From Oscillospiraceae bacterium (GTDB lineage Bacteria; Bacillota; Clostridia; Oscillospirales; Acutalibacteraceae): a stretch of 64,000 bases of DNA. This document shows positions 9,254 to 16,941 of the stretch, in pieces; within the stretch, counting starts at the first letter, position 1, and each line of letters opens with the position of its first letter. Location: contig JAISUW010000050.1 of assembly GCA_031271865.1 (NCBI GenBank), positions 48,354 through 112,353 of the forward strand. Reading direction: 5' to 3'. The notes under the pieces were generated by a model that had not been told where the DNA came from, ran no database searches, and saw only the letters and a list, made by a program, of their open reading frames with translations. A program made the position numbers and the translations under genes.

Positions 9254-9523
9254 ATGATTATTGCCCAAGTCATCGGTCACGTCTGGGCCACAAAAAAAGA
9301 GCGCACCCTCACAGGGGTGAAGCTGATGGTCGTCAAAGCCGAGGAGAGCGGAGAAGCGTTCGTAGCAGGTGATGTCGTCGGTGCCGGGGTTGGGGAGCAG
9401 GTACTTGTCTGCCAAGGAAGTACTGCCCGACGCGCTTTAGGCGGCGACAGTGTGGCGGTGGACGCCGCCATTGTCGGTATCATCGATACCTTAGAAGTCG
9501 AACGCGCCAAAGCCAAGCACTGA
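9254..9523 (+). CDS. BMC vertex protein EutN/PduN/CcmL family
   Basis: This is the pentameric vertex protein that closes the corners of the icosahedral shell. The protein has 89 residues, the usual size. MIIAQVIGHVWATKKERTL, GVKLMVV, the central AGDVVGAGVGEQVLVCQGS and the late VDAAIVGIIDTLEV are family hallmarks. The start is ATG 9254, with AGGAGG 7 nt upstream; a longer reading from 9188 adds unrelated residues. It sits between the acyltransferase and the reductase, 26 bp before the latter. Confidence 0.95.
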   Translation: MIIAQVIGHVWATKKERTLTGVKLMVVKAEESGEAFVAGDVVGAGVGEQVLVCQGSTARRALGGDSVAVDAAIVGIIDTLEVERAKAKH

Positions 9524-9549
9524 GCTGCCGCGGTGAAGGAGTAACCCAA

Positions 9550-10899
9550 ATGTCCCTTATAGAACAAATCCGGAAAGCAGGCATTGTCGGATGCGGCGGT
9601 GCCGGCTTCCCAACGCACGCCAAGTTGGCTGCGCAGGGTGTAGACACCTTGATAATCAATGCAGCCGAGTGCGAACCGCTGCTGCGTACCGACCGCACGC
9701 TCCTCAAGACCGCGCCCAACCGTATCCTGACTGCCGCGGAGGCCGTCAAGGCACATCTTGGAGCCGTCCGTGCCGTGATAGCGCTTAAAGAATCCTACAC
9801 GGAAGAAATTGCCGCCTTAGAGGCTACCGGTAAAATCGGTGAGAACCTCTCTATATATAAAATGAAATCTACCTACCCCGCCGGGGACGAGCACGTCATG
9901 GTGTATGAAGTCACGGGCCGCATTGTGCCGCCCGGCGGCCTTCCGTTGGCAGTCGGTTGCGTGGTGAGCAATGCCGCCACAATGTATGCCGTCAGCCACG
10001 CCATGCAGGACAGACCGTTCATTAAGCGCATCCTGACCGTTACAGGTGCTGTCAGGGAACCGCTTGTCCTCTCCGCCCCGCTCGGGACAAGCTTTGCGGC
10101 GTGCCTGTCGGCGGCAGGCGGTCCGCTTACGGAAGACTATATTGTCGTCAACGGCGGACCCATGATGGGCAAACCGCTCACGAAAGAGGAAGCAGACAAG
10201 GCAGTCGTCACCAAGACCACCGGCGGTTTCCTCGTCCTGCCGCGCAGCGTGAAACTGTGGCAATACCACCAACGCCCTTTGGAGCATTCCATCAAGCAAG
10301 CAGCCTCCGCTTGCATCCAGTGCTCGTTCTGCACGGGGATGTGTCCGCGCTACCTCTTGGGGCATCCCATAGAGCCGCACAAGATTATGCGGGCAGTCGG
10401 CGGCGGCAAAGATGTAGAAATGCTGACGCAACATCCTGCAGTGCAGGGCGCGGCCTACTGCTGCGAGTGCGGCATATGCGAACTGGTCGCCTGCCCCATG
10501 GGACTGCGTCCGCGGCAGATAAACCAATATGCAAAGCAGCTGCTGCGCGCGCAAGGGATACGCCCCACACCGCCCCCGGATTGGAAACCCGCCGTGCGGC
10601 CGTTCCGCGACGAACGGCGCATCCCGACGAAGAAAGCGGCGCAGAGCGCGGGTGTCCTGCGATACTATCATACGGACATCAGCAAGACGGCGGAGCTGAC
10701 GCCGCAGGAAGTGTGCATCGCCGTGAACAGCCACATCGGAGTACCAGCAGAGCCGACAGTCACCGTCGGGGAGCGTGTGCGGTTAGGGCAGCGCATAGCT
10801 GCGGCGCCGGAGGGAAAGCTCAGCGCGGATTACCACGCGTCCATAGCCGGGACGGTGCTGGAAGTTAAAGACAACACCATCCGGATATCCGCCGCGTAA
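9550..10899 (+). CDS. PduS-like cobalamin reductase / RnfC-type Fe-S flavoprotein
   Basis: This protein supplies electrons inside or across the microcompartment; characterised PduS reduces cob(III)alamin and works with PduT. It has 449 residues. The N-terminal GCGGAGFPTHAKL and NAAECEPLL form the flavin/NADH-binding RnfC-like part. Around residues 258-320 are two 4Fe-4S motifs, CIQCSFCTGMCP and CCECGICELVACP. The C-terminal VPAEPTVTVGERVRLGQRIA is a biotinyl-like hybrid motif seen in RnfC and PduS. AAGGAG lies 8 nt before the ATG. It is the third gene of the operon, and a PduT-like Fe-S shell protein encoded just downstream is the natural partner. Confidence 0.9.
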   Translation: MSLIEQIRKAGIVGCGGAGFPTHAKLAAQGVDTLIINAAECEPLLRTDRTLLKTAPNRILTAAEAVKAHLGAVRAVIALKESYTEEIAALEATGKIGENLSIYKMKSTYPAGDEHVMVYEVTGRIVPPGGLPLAVGCVVSNAATMYAVSHAMQDRPFIKRILTVTGAVREPLVLSAPLGTSFAACLSAAGGPLTEDYIVVNGGPMMGKPLTKEEADKAVVTKTTGGFLVLPRSVKLWQYHQRPLEHSIKQAASACIQCSFCTGMCPRYLLGHPIEPHKIMRAVGGGKDVEMLTQHPAVQGAAYCCECGICELVACPMGLRPRQINQYAKQLLRAQGIRPTPPPDWKPAVRPFRDERRIPTKKAAQSAGVLRYYHTDISKTAELTPQEVCIAVNSHIGVPAEPTVTVGERVRLGQRIAAAPEGKLSADYHASIAGTVLEVKDNTIRISAA

Positions 10900-10902
10900 G
10901 TA

Positions 10903-10926
10903 AGGGATAGGCAACCGCCTACCCCA
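10903..10926. terminator. Short hairpin after the pduS-like gene
   Basis: GGGATAGGC pairs with GCCTACCCC around an AACC loop between two convergent genes, followed by aaaaa on the plus strand. It lacks a U-run on the plus strand but would give one on the minus strand, so it may mainly serve the lipoprotein gene. Confidence 0.45.
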
Positions 10927-10948
10927 AAAAGCCGGGTGCTGCCGCAGC

Positions 10949-11536
10949 TCAGCTCCGGAAGAGCCAGTAGGCGGACAATTGGGTTCCCAGTTCCGCGCCC
11001 CGGAACCACTGGAGCAGATAGTACGCGCTGTCTACCCTGCCGTAGTCGTCGATATACTTATCCTCCGCAACCGTCTTCGCGGCCAGCTTCCCGCCGCTGT
11101 AACTCCACTCCGCGCAGGTGGTCTTTTCTTCCTCCCCGTCGTAGAGGGTCTTGTAGGCAATGATCTTCCCTTCTGTCGGGTTGTAGTAGATGTCATCTGC
11201 GGCTATCTTCTCGGCGATGGCTTCGTCACCGGTCATGCGTTTGTTGGATATATCAAACACAGCTACCGTGTCCAGCAAGTGCGGCCCTGCCGCATAGTAG
11301 CGCAGCCGGACGAGCAGTTCCGGTGTACCGTTGCCGTCGAGGTCTATGACGGTGAAGCCGGCTGTTTCCATCGGCTCCTCGTCGGCGGTGGCGCCGTTGT
11401 CCACGATACTGCGGTACTTGGCCGCCCACGCCGCAGAACCGTCAGCTGTCTGCGTGGAAGCGTTGACCGTACAAGCCGCCGTAAGCGTCAGCAGGATTCC
11501 GGCGCAGAGTAGGGACAGTATTCCTTTCGGTTTCAT
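10949..11536 (-). CDS. Lipoprotein of unknown function with an FG-GAP/VCBS-like Asp motif
   Basis: I do not recognise the family. The 195-residue protein has a lipoprotein signal with a lipobox TAAC near residue 22, then a globular domain starting near residue 35. The segment IDLDGNGTPELLV resembles the calcium-binding DxDGNGxxD loop of VCBS/FG-GAP-type proteins. The rest is rich in Tyr and acidic residues. It lies on the opposite strand inside the microcompartment locus, between the pduS-like and pduT-like genes, with no obvious functional tie. It looks like an insertion into an older operon or an unrelated surface protein. Confidence 0.75.
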   Translation of the reverse strand: MKPKGILSLLCAGILLTLTAACTVNASTQTADGSAAWAAKYRSIVDNGATADEEPMETAGFTVIDLDGNGTPELLVRLRYYAAGPHLLDTVAVFDISNKRMTGDEAIAEKIAADDIYYNPTEGKIIAYKTLYDGEEEKTTCAEWSYSGGKLAAKTVAEDKYIDDYGRVDSAYYLLQWFRGAELGTQLSAYWLFRS

Positions 11537-11658
11537 AACAGATTCCTCCCTTTCATGGTAATAGAACTTACCATTCTATAGTATATGCACTTTCCCATCT
11601 TATGCTAAAAGTGCTTCACGAAACACACTATACAAGTCAACGAAAGCGAGCCGCACCC

Positions 11659-12204
11659 ATGAACGCAATAGCCTTTCTGGAACTGAGCAGCATTGCCAAG
11701 GGCATGGAAGCCGCCGATGCCATCATCAAGACGGCAGAGACAGAGCTTCTCTTCGCGAGAGCCTCCTGCCCCGGCAAGTACTATATCCTCTTTTCGGGAG
11801 AGGTGGCGGCCGTGTCCGCTTCCTTAGATGCGGGGGCGGCATGGGCGGAGGGCTTCTTGGTGGACTCCTGCCTGATTCCGCGGGTGCATCCGCAGGTGGC
11901 GGCGGCCATCCACCAGACCGCAGAGCCGGCAGCGTACGGCGCGGTGGGGGTCATGGAGTTCTACAGCGTCACGGCTGCCATCTATGCAGCGGATGCCGCC
12001 GTCAAGGCTGCCGCCGTGGATCTCATTGAGCTGCGCCTGGCGACCGGTATCGGCGGGAAGTCCTTTGCCGTTGTGGTCGGTGAGGTCGCGGCCGTCCGTG
12101 CCGCCGTCGATGCCGGCATTGCCTCCCGGGAAGCGGACGGCTTTGTGCTGGCGCACTGTGTCATCCCCTCCCCGGTGCCGGAACTATTCGAGATGATTGG
12201 ATAA
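11659..12204 (+). CDS. PduT-like tandem-BMC shell protein with Fe-S cysteine
   Basis: This is a trimeric tandem-BMC shell protein that can hold a [4Fe-4S] cluster at the pore and move electrons across the shell. The protein has 181 residues (PduT 184). Two BMC domains begin AIAFLELSSIAKGMEAADA and GAVGVMEFYSVTAAIYAADA. Cys37, in ASCPGKYY, matches the PduT cluster ligand. ATG 11659 is chosen because the family starts there; the upstream purine run GAAAGCGAG is a modest ribosome site, and the longer reading from 11602 adds unrelated residues. It is separated from the rest of the operon by the lipoprotein gene on the other strand. Confidence 0.92.
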   Translation: MNAIAFLELSSIAKGMEAADAIIKTAETELLFARASCPGKYYILFSGEVAAVSASLDAGAAWAEGFLVDSCLIPRVHPQVAAAIHQTAEPAAYGAVGVMEFYSVTAAIYAADAAVKAAAVDLIELRLATGIGGKSFAVVVGEVAAVRAAVDAGIASREADGFVLAHCVIPSPVPELFEMIG

Positions 12205-12214
12205 GCCGAATTCA

Positions 12215-12250
12215 TACAAATCCGGGCAGGGAAACCTGCCCGGATTTGTA
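12215..12250. terminator. 16-bp perfect hairpin after pduT
   Basis: TACAAATCCGGGCAGG pairs perfectly with its complement across a GAAA tetraloop, 11 bp after the stop. No U-run follows, so it is a very stable hairpin that may act as a transcript end or a 3' stabiliser. Confidence 0.7.
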
Positions 12251-12343
12251 AACATTCTGTGAATAGCGACTCTCGGAATCGTTGATTATCAATAGTTGCA
12301 GAAGAGCATTACATTGTGTGACTATAAGTAACACGATTGTAAC

Positions 12344-12372
12344 TTGCTTTTTTCGACAAAATGTGATATACT
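12344..12372 (+). promoter_or_regulatory. Promoter before the structured leader
   Basis: TTGCTT (12344-12349), a 17-bp spacer and TATACT (12367-12372). Confidence 0.7.
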
Positions 12373-12377
12373 ACAGA

Positions 12378-12520
12378 CATACCCCCACGGAGGGAACGGC
12401 AGGTTGCCTGCGGAGTGAACGAAGGCACCGCCGCAATACCCGGCGCAGCAGCGGGCAGATGCAATGAATTTATTCCCAACGAGAATTTACAGCCCGTCCG
12501 CCGGACAAGTCAGGAGTGAG
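12378..12520 (+). ncRNA. Candidate structured 5' leader, unclassified
   Basis: About 145 nt separate the promoter from the small gene. Local helices can be drawn by eye: GGCAGG with CCTGC-type pairing near 12402, TGCGG/CCGCA around 12409-12438, CCCG/CGGG around 12440-12456, and GTCCG/CGGAC near 12498. I do not recognise a known riboswitch consensus, and in particular see no cobalamin, glycine or ANTAR-target pattern. Confidence 0.35.
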
Positions 12521-12524
12521 TCCC

Positions 12525-12815
12525 ATGAACCTCAGAGACGTCGCGGCAAAGGCCGCGCAAAGCGGAATCGCAGAGAAGCTGCTCGACCAACTGCGAGACA
12601 GAGCAGACGATTTGCCGGTCGACAAGATTGAGCATTACCTCGAGAAATTCGGTCTGACCGACCATGAGGAGGCGAAAGCCGTCGCCGTCGCCGAAGCGAC
12701 AAGAGGCGAGGCGCAAGAGCTCGGGCTGCACGGGAACCAGTGGATTCAGATGGTGCTCCAGCACTTCAACGTGCGACCCGACAGAATCGCAGACATCACC
12801 AAGCGCCTCAGGTAA
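12525..12815 (+). CDS. Small helical protein of unknown function
   Basis: The 96-residue protein is highly charged and predicted from composition to be all-helical. It begins MNLRDVAAKAAQSGIAEKLL and ends NVRPDRIADITKRLR. I do not recognise it. AGGAG lies 8 nt before ATG 12525, which is preferred to the upstream alternative at 12516. It has its own promoter and a long, apparently structured leader. It stands between the microcompartment locus and the end of the tail-collar operon. The LHGNQWIQMVLQHFNVRPD stretch is the most family-like part. Confidence 0.7.
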   Translation: MNLRDVAAKAAQSGIAEKLLDQLRDRADDLPVDKIEHYLEKFGLTDHEEAKAVAVAEATRGEAQELGLHGNQWIQMVLQHFNVRPDRIADITKRLR

Positions 12816-12983
12816 TTCCCTGCGTCCATTTTTAGCTTAAACTGAATACACCGCTCCCCTGTCGGCTGAAGCTGATGGGGGGGTTGCTTGCAGGAAACAC
12901 ACTATGCAGAAGTCACCAACGCCGCCTTGGAGGACTTTGCCCGACTGATTATGCGCAACGCGGCATGAGCAGCCGATGGGTTT
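12816..12983. other. Intergenic region with hairpin and a possible gene remnant
   Basis: A GC-rich hairpin (ctcccctgtcggc / gctgatgggg) lies near 12853-12880. A short open stretch at 12891-12968 reads QETHYAEVTNAALEDFARLI before a stop. It has no start codon or ribosome site and may be the tail of a decayed gene. Nothing else is seen. Confidence 0.4.
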
Positions 12984-13009
12984 GGATTTTTTTTGTTACC
13001 AATTGTAAC
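12984..13009 (+). repeat. GGA-T8-GTTACC palindrome element, copy 1
   Basis: GGATTTTTTTTGTTACC is followed by AATTGTAAC, giving an inverted repeat GTTAC/GTAAC. It lies immediately past the last tail-collar gene. Related copies lie at 17057-17083, 56545-56570 and 56628-56653. Confidence 0.8.
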
Positions 13010-13011
13010 AA

Positions 13012-14046
13012 TTAAGCCGTGCGCTCCCAGATGTAGACGACCAGGTAGGGTTGCATGGTTTTGTCGGCTACTGAATTGTTTGTGGCGCTTACAGAACCGG
13101 AGAGACTTGAAACCGTACCTCCAAGTGTAGCGGAGCCGCTGTAACCGGCGGTTGCACTCGTTGCTGTAACTGTACCGGAAAGACCGGAGGCTGTGCCGGT
13201 GCTGTTGAGCGTGACCGCCGTGCCGTTGCCGGTGGCAGCGGTTGTGGCGGATGTGTAACCGGTGTAGCCGCCCCAAGTGCCGGCACCCACCTCTACAGTT
13301 GCACCGGTTGTAGCCCCGGTAGCGTTGCTGCCGCGCCAGTAAGATTTGTTTTCCAGATCTGCGAATACACTCCCAACATCACCATCCGAATCATCGGCAC
13401 CATCAGGTTTATTATTAAACGATTCGGCTGATGTATATCCATGGTCATGTGTTAAATCATGATTATGATTAATGGTATGTGTATGCGCCGGTAGATTTTC
13501 TGCCGTCAGAGTCTTTGTTCCGCTGACTGAAATGGAACCGCCGATGCCGGTTGCAGTTCCGTTTGTAAGGGCTTGGCTTGTACCGACACCGCTGACAGAG
13601 CCGGAAAGACCGGAGAGGGTGCCGCCGACGTTGCTCGTGGAGATGTTCAAGGTTAGGGAACCGTTGCCGTCAACGGCACCGCCTGTGGCTCCGACTGTGT
13701 AGCCCGTGCCGGCACTCACCAAAACACGCCCCGGCGCGAGGGCTGTCCATGTCCCGCCGAATTTGGCTGAAGGATTTGCGCTGTCGGTACTTTGGTAAAT
13801 TGCACCGACAGGATAGAAAGCGTCAAATAAATCGGTGTTGGTTTCGCTGTCTAAGCCATAAGGTTTAGCTAAAAGGAGATAATTGGAGCTTGCAGCACTT
13901 GCGGCGGGTATAGCTATCAGCGACGCTAACATAAGGATTGCAAATAACTGTGCCATTCTGTGATAGGCTTTTTTGCACTTTACAGAATCTGCTTTTTTAT
14001 ACTCCGCTTTGAGTTCCGAGAGAAAGGCATATTCTTCTGCTGTCAT
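13012..14046 (-). CDS. Secreted phage tail-collar-like protein, paralogue 3
   Basis: The 344-residue protein combines an N-terminal cytoplasmic charged segment (1-28), a hydrophobic signal or anchor (29-52, ending AASAAS) and a phage collar/Gp10 C-terminal-type fibre domain. The collar motif reads FYPVGAIYQSTDSANP, then FGGTWTALAPGRVLVSAGTG. The middle is a Gly/Ser/Thr beta-repeat (SGLSGSVSGVG type), followed by a metal-site-like NLPAHTHTINHNHDLTHDHG. The protein ends MQPYLVVYIWERTA. The HxH clusters recall the iron-binding tips of T4-like long fibres. AGGAGG precedes the ATG. It is the last of three paralogues in one operon, 15 bp after its neighbour. No other phage structural genes lie nearby, so a host adhesin role is inferred. 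Confidence 0.8.
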   Translation of the reverse strand: MTAEEYAFLSELKAEYKKADSVKCKKAYHRMAQLFAILMLASLIAIPAASAASSNYLLLAKPYGLDSETNTDLFDAFYPVGAIYQSTDSANPSAKFGGTWTALAPGRVLVSAGTGYTVGATGGAVDGNGSLTLNISTSNVGGTLSGLSGSVSGVGTSQALTNGTATGIGGSISVSGTKTLTAENLPAHTHTINHNHDLTHDHGYTSAESFNNKPDGADDSDGDVGSVFADLENKSYWRGSNATGATTGATVEVGAGTWGGYTGYTSATTAATGNGTAVTLNSTGTASGLSGTVTATSATAGYSGSATLGGTVSSLSGSVSATNNSVADKTMQPYLVVYIWERTA

Positions 14047-14061
14047 CGTGTTCCCCTCCTT

Positions 14062-15045
14062 TCAGGCCGTCCGTTTCCACATATATACATTGAGATAAGG
14101 CTGCATGGTATTGTCTGCTACGCCGGTTTGGCTGACAGTTGCGCTCCCTGTCAGGCTGACACTTCCGCTTACACTTGCCGTGCCCCCGGACAAACCCGAA
14201 CCAAGGCTTAATGCAGCAGTTCCACTCAAACTGCCGGCTGTGCCGGTACTGCTGTGGCTAAACGCAGTTGGAGAAGATTGCCCTGCGGAACCGCTGGTAT
14301 TTGGATTTGCGTCACCACTGTTGATGGTACTGGAAGTGTAACCACTGTGGTACTGACTTTGCGCACCGCGCCAATACGAACCTCCATCTGAAGCAGAGTT
14401 GTCCGGCCATCCATCCCGGTTGCTCATCCAGTAGTAGGTATGCGTATGGCTTGCAAATGTGTGTCGGTGTTCCGGAATGGCATGCGTGTGCGAAGGCAGG
14501 TTTGTTGCGGCAAGCGTTGTACTGCCGGATACCGATATATTGCCACCGACACTGCTCGCTGAGCCGGAGATAGACTGCCCATTTCCAACGCCGGATGCAG
14601 ATCCGGTCAAGGTTATGCTGCCTGTTACAGTTAAGGCACTTGTTGACAAACTGACAGTGCGTGTCTGCCCGGCTGCGGAACCCCCGGTATTCCCTGCGGT
14701 ATAGGTAGTCCCACTCAGAGTTCCGGCGCCGAGGAGAACGCGGCCGGTGGGAAGTTTCTCCCACGTACCGACACCTGCGGTGATGCAAGGATTGGTGTTT
14801 GTTGCGCTTGTGTAGATACACCCAACCGGATAGAGCGATTCGAGTAAATCCACATTTGTAATGCTGTCCAATTCTTTCGGTGCAAGCATTTTTAGGGCAG
14901 ACACATATTTGGCATGGGCAAGAGGAATAGCTGTTATAAGCAAGAGCAATACGATTGCTGTAATGAATCGGCGGCGGTGCTTTCTTTGTCTGTGTTCTTC
15001 TTGGATTTCCGCTTTCAATGCGTTACGCATTTCGTCCGTAATCAT
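14062..15045 (-). CDS. Secreted phage tail-collar-like protein, paralogue 2
   Basis: This 327-residue protein has the same plan as its neighbours. It has a charged N-terminus rich in Arg/Lys/His, a hydrophobic segment ending PLAHAKYVSA (a SipW-like AKY boundary), a collar motif SLYPVGCIYTSATNTNPC, and GTWEKLPTGRVLLGAGT. A Ser/Gly/Thr beta-repeat follows, then the His cluster NLPSHTHAIPEHRHTF with SHTHTYYW, a second Ser/Thr repeat block and the terminus MQPYLNVYMWKRTA. The ATG at 15045 has GGAGG 8-9 nt upstream; reading from 15090 overlaps the preceding gene and is not needed. The two cysteines near the collar are unique to this copy. Confidence 0.8.
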   Translation of the reverse strand: MITDEMRNALKAEIQEEHRQRKHRRRFITAIVLLLLITAIPLAHAKYVSALKMLAPKELDSITNVDLLESLYPVGCIYTSATNTNPCITAGVGTWEKLPTGRVLLGAGTLSGTTYTAGNTGGSAAGQTRTVSLSTSALTVTGSITLTGSASGVGNGQSISGSASSVGGNISVSGSTTLAATNLPSHTHAIPEHRHTFASHTHTYYWMSNRDGWPDNSASDGGSYWRGAQSQYHSGYTSSTINSGDANPNTSGSAGQSSPTAFSHSSTGTAGSLSGTAALSLGSGLSGGTASVSGSVSLTGSATVSQTGVADNTMQPYLNVYMWKRTA

Positions 15046-15061
15046 GAGCGATTCCCTCCTT

Positions 15062-16087
15062 TCATGCCGTTCTTTGCCACATATAGACAACCAAATACGG
15101 TTGCATGGTTTTATCCGTTACATTTCCGGAAGCGGAGGCTGTTCCGGACAAACCGGAAACCGTTCCGGTGTAAGCCGCCGTACCGCTCCACCCGGTGCTT
15201 GCAACTTTTGCACTTGCACTGCCGGTTAAGGGGGAAGAAGATGCTACTGTACCGCTGCTGTTAAATGTGAAAGGTGTTGCACTTCCGGTAGATTCGGAAC
15301 TGCCTGAATATGTCCCGGAAACACCGCTCCATGTGGATGTTCGGCGTGTTATAGAGCCTTTCCAATAGCTATGACCTGTATTTCCCCCATTTTTAGGATT
15401 TCCATTACGCTCATAAGCATAATAGTAATGATGCTGATGATTCGCTGTATGTGTGTGGCTGATACCGTGTGTATGCTGCGGCATATTTGCGGCGACAAGT
15501 GTCACATTGCCCGAGGTTGTGGAAAGCGTACCGCCGGAAACAGAAGCCGTCCCGCTCAAAGTCGCCCCCGCCCCCACGCCTGTAACTGTACCTGTCAGAT
15601 TCACCGAACCGCCTACCCCGGTCACGTTGCCGGATAAAGAAACGGCTGCCGTGCCGTCTGTGCTGCCCCCTGTCGTGCCCGCTGTGAAGCCTGTGCCTTC
15701 CGCTACCAAAACCTGTCCGGCGCCCAAAGCCGCCCACGTCCCCCCAAACTGCGTTGCCGGATTGAGGTTCTGCGTGCTCATGTATATCTTCCCGACCGGA
15801 TAGATGGCATCTAAGATGTCTTTGTTTATTACCGTGTCCCCTGCCGCTGCCCATTGCCCCAGCAGGTGCAGGTTCGGGACGGTCTGCGCCGCAAAGGCAG
15901 GAACCGCCGCTGCCGCAGCTAAGGCTACCGCGAGGAGCAGCGCCGGCGCTTTGCTCCGTTTGGGGAACACTGCTCCGTTTGGGGGCGCATTGCTCCGGTT
16001 TCGGCGGCGGGCGCGGCGAGCCTCGCGCTCCTCCGCCTCGACTTCCCGCCGGATTTCCTCCAGCAGACGCAGGGCTTCTTCTGTCAT
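15062..16087 (-). CDS. Secreted phage tail-collar-like protein, paralogue 1
   Basis: The 341-residue protein has an N-terminal acidic/Arg helix (EEIRREVEAEEREARRARR), then a hydrophobic signal ending AAVPAFAAQ. The collar motif AIYPVGKIYMSTQNLNP leads into FGGTWAALGAGQVLVAEGTG. After beta-repeats comes the His cluster NMPQHTHGISHTHTANHQHH and a Tyr patch, further Ser/Gly/Thr repeats and the terminus MQPYLVVYMWQRTA. AAGGAG lies 10 nt before the ATG. It lies 76 bp after the TasA-like gene and heads the collar trio. Divergence among the three is greatest in the Tyr/Asp-rich loop after the His cluster, where a ligand-binding tip would be expected. Confidence 0.8.
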   Translation of the reverse strand: MTEEALRLLEEIRREVEAEEREARRARRRNRSNAPPNGAVFPKRSKAPALLLAVALAAAAAVPAFAAQTVPNLHLLGQWAAAGDTVINKDILDAIYPVGKIYMSTQNLNPATQFGGTWAALGAGQVLVAEGTGFTAGTTGGSTDGTAAVSLSGNVTGVGGSVNLTGTVTGVGAGATLSGTASVSGGTLSTTSGNVTLVAANMPQHTHGISHTHTANHQHHYYYAYERNGNPKNGGNTGHSYWKGSITRRTSTWSGVSGTYSGSSESTGSATPFTFNSSGTVASSSPLTGSASAKVASTGWSGTAAYTGTVSGLSGTASASGNVTDKTMQPYLVVYMWQRTA

Positions 16088-16163
16088 GTGCAGTCAACTC
16101 CTTCAAACAAGTAGCAAGAGGCAAGAAACAGGAGGCAAGAGCTGTAAGAATCGGCAGACGGCT

Positions 16164-16697
16164 TTAATCTACTTGAACTGCATCGCAGTATATTTGCAGG
16201 CCGGTGAAAGTTTGCCGCGGGATGCGGATGGTCATCTCCTGTGCTGTCCCGCCGGTTGCCCAGGGAAGGGTAACGCCATCGGCAGCGGTATAGCTATAGG
16301 CAGCGCCGGTGTCGTTAATGACCGTCAGGGTCGGGACATTGGAGCAAGAGCCGGTGTGTCCGGCGGTTTTGGTGCAGGCGGCGGTGTGCGTCAGCTCCGG
16401 ACGGAACTTGAAATTCGCCGTGACCTCGCTGTTGTTCTCCAAGCGAACACGCAGCGACCAGTAATCCTTTCCGGCCGGGAAGAACAGAAAGTTTTGGTCG
16501 CCGGAGGTATTCAAGCGGCAGGTGTACCCGCCGGGGTCGGGGTCGGTGCCTTTTTTGACATCCCATTTGGCGATGGACACCACGGATTCCCCTGACGCCG
16601 CCGATATGTACTTAGAGTATGTCAGCGACTTCGGGGAAAACATCACCGTCTGCGCGCACACAGCCAGAATGACCAACACCAGACAAGCCCGCGCCAA
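16164..16697 (-). CDS. TasA/camelysin-like SipW-type secreted protein, apparently phase-variable
   Basis: This is a putative fibre subunit. The signal region LVLVILAVCAQTVMFSPKSL is followed by a SipW-like boundary TYSKYISAASGES. The body is a beta-rich domain with four Cys in a loop (near residues 111-124), and the end is DAVQVD, shared in form with the TasA-like proteins near 60 kb. In the present sequence the only in-frame candidate start of normal type is TTG 16697, which lacks a ribosome site. The frame is open further upstream to about 16829 but without ATG. An ATG at 16855 would serve if the GTTC tract had eight or five copies instead of seven. It heads the operon with three collar proteins. 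Confidence 0.75.
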   Translation of the reverse strand: MARACLVLVILAVCAQTVMFSPKSLTYSKYISAASGESVVSIAKWDVKKGTDPDPGGYTCRLNTSGDQNFLFFPAGKDYWSLRVRLENNSEVTANFKFRPELTHTAACTKTAGHTGSCSNVPTLTVINDTGAAYSYTAADGVTLPWATGGTAQEMTIRIPRQTFTGLQIYCDAVQVD

Positions 16698-16855
16698 CCA
16701 ACCCGCGCCGCCCGAAGCCGGGGCGGCATTCAGGCGTTCTATGGCAGAGAATATGTAATTAATTACGTTCGTTCGTTCGTTCGTTCGTTCGTTCGTGACA
16801 TATGTTCGATTGTTTTCTTCCGAATTTTGTCAATGCCGTTCACCCTGCCCTTCAT
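16698..16855 (-). other. Out-of-frame N-terminal extension of the TasA-like gene
   Basis: From ATG 16855 the frame reads MKGRVNGIDKIRKKTIEHM then SRTNERTNERT, and stops at TAA 16765-16763 just past the repeat. The downstream frame, which lacks an ATG, runs from about 16829 through the repeat into the TasA-like gene. Only the copy number of the tetranucleotide separates the two. The purine stretch GGTGA sits about 6 nt before the ATG. Confidence 0.6.
16767..16796. repeat. Tetranucleotide (GTTC)7 tract
   Basis: Seven exact copies of GTTC occupy 16767-16794, followed by GT. The tract lies within the 5' coding region of the TasA-like gene, as in contingency loci where slipped-strand mispairing switches the reading frame. 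No other tetranucleotide tract of this length was noticed in the window. Confidence 0.95.
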
Positions 16856-16941
16856 GGTTTTCACCGACCCTTTTCTCTCCGTTAGAAACCTATGAAATGG
16901 AACCGAAAGACTAACTTTACTGCTTCATATTGCTACTATTC

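Noticed and set aside
12984..16855. Prophage remnant
   Set aside because: Only collar-domain proteins with bacterial signal segments are present; no integrase, capsid, terminase or lysis genes.
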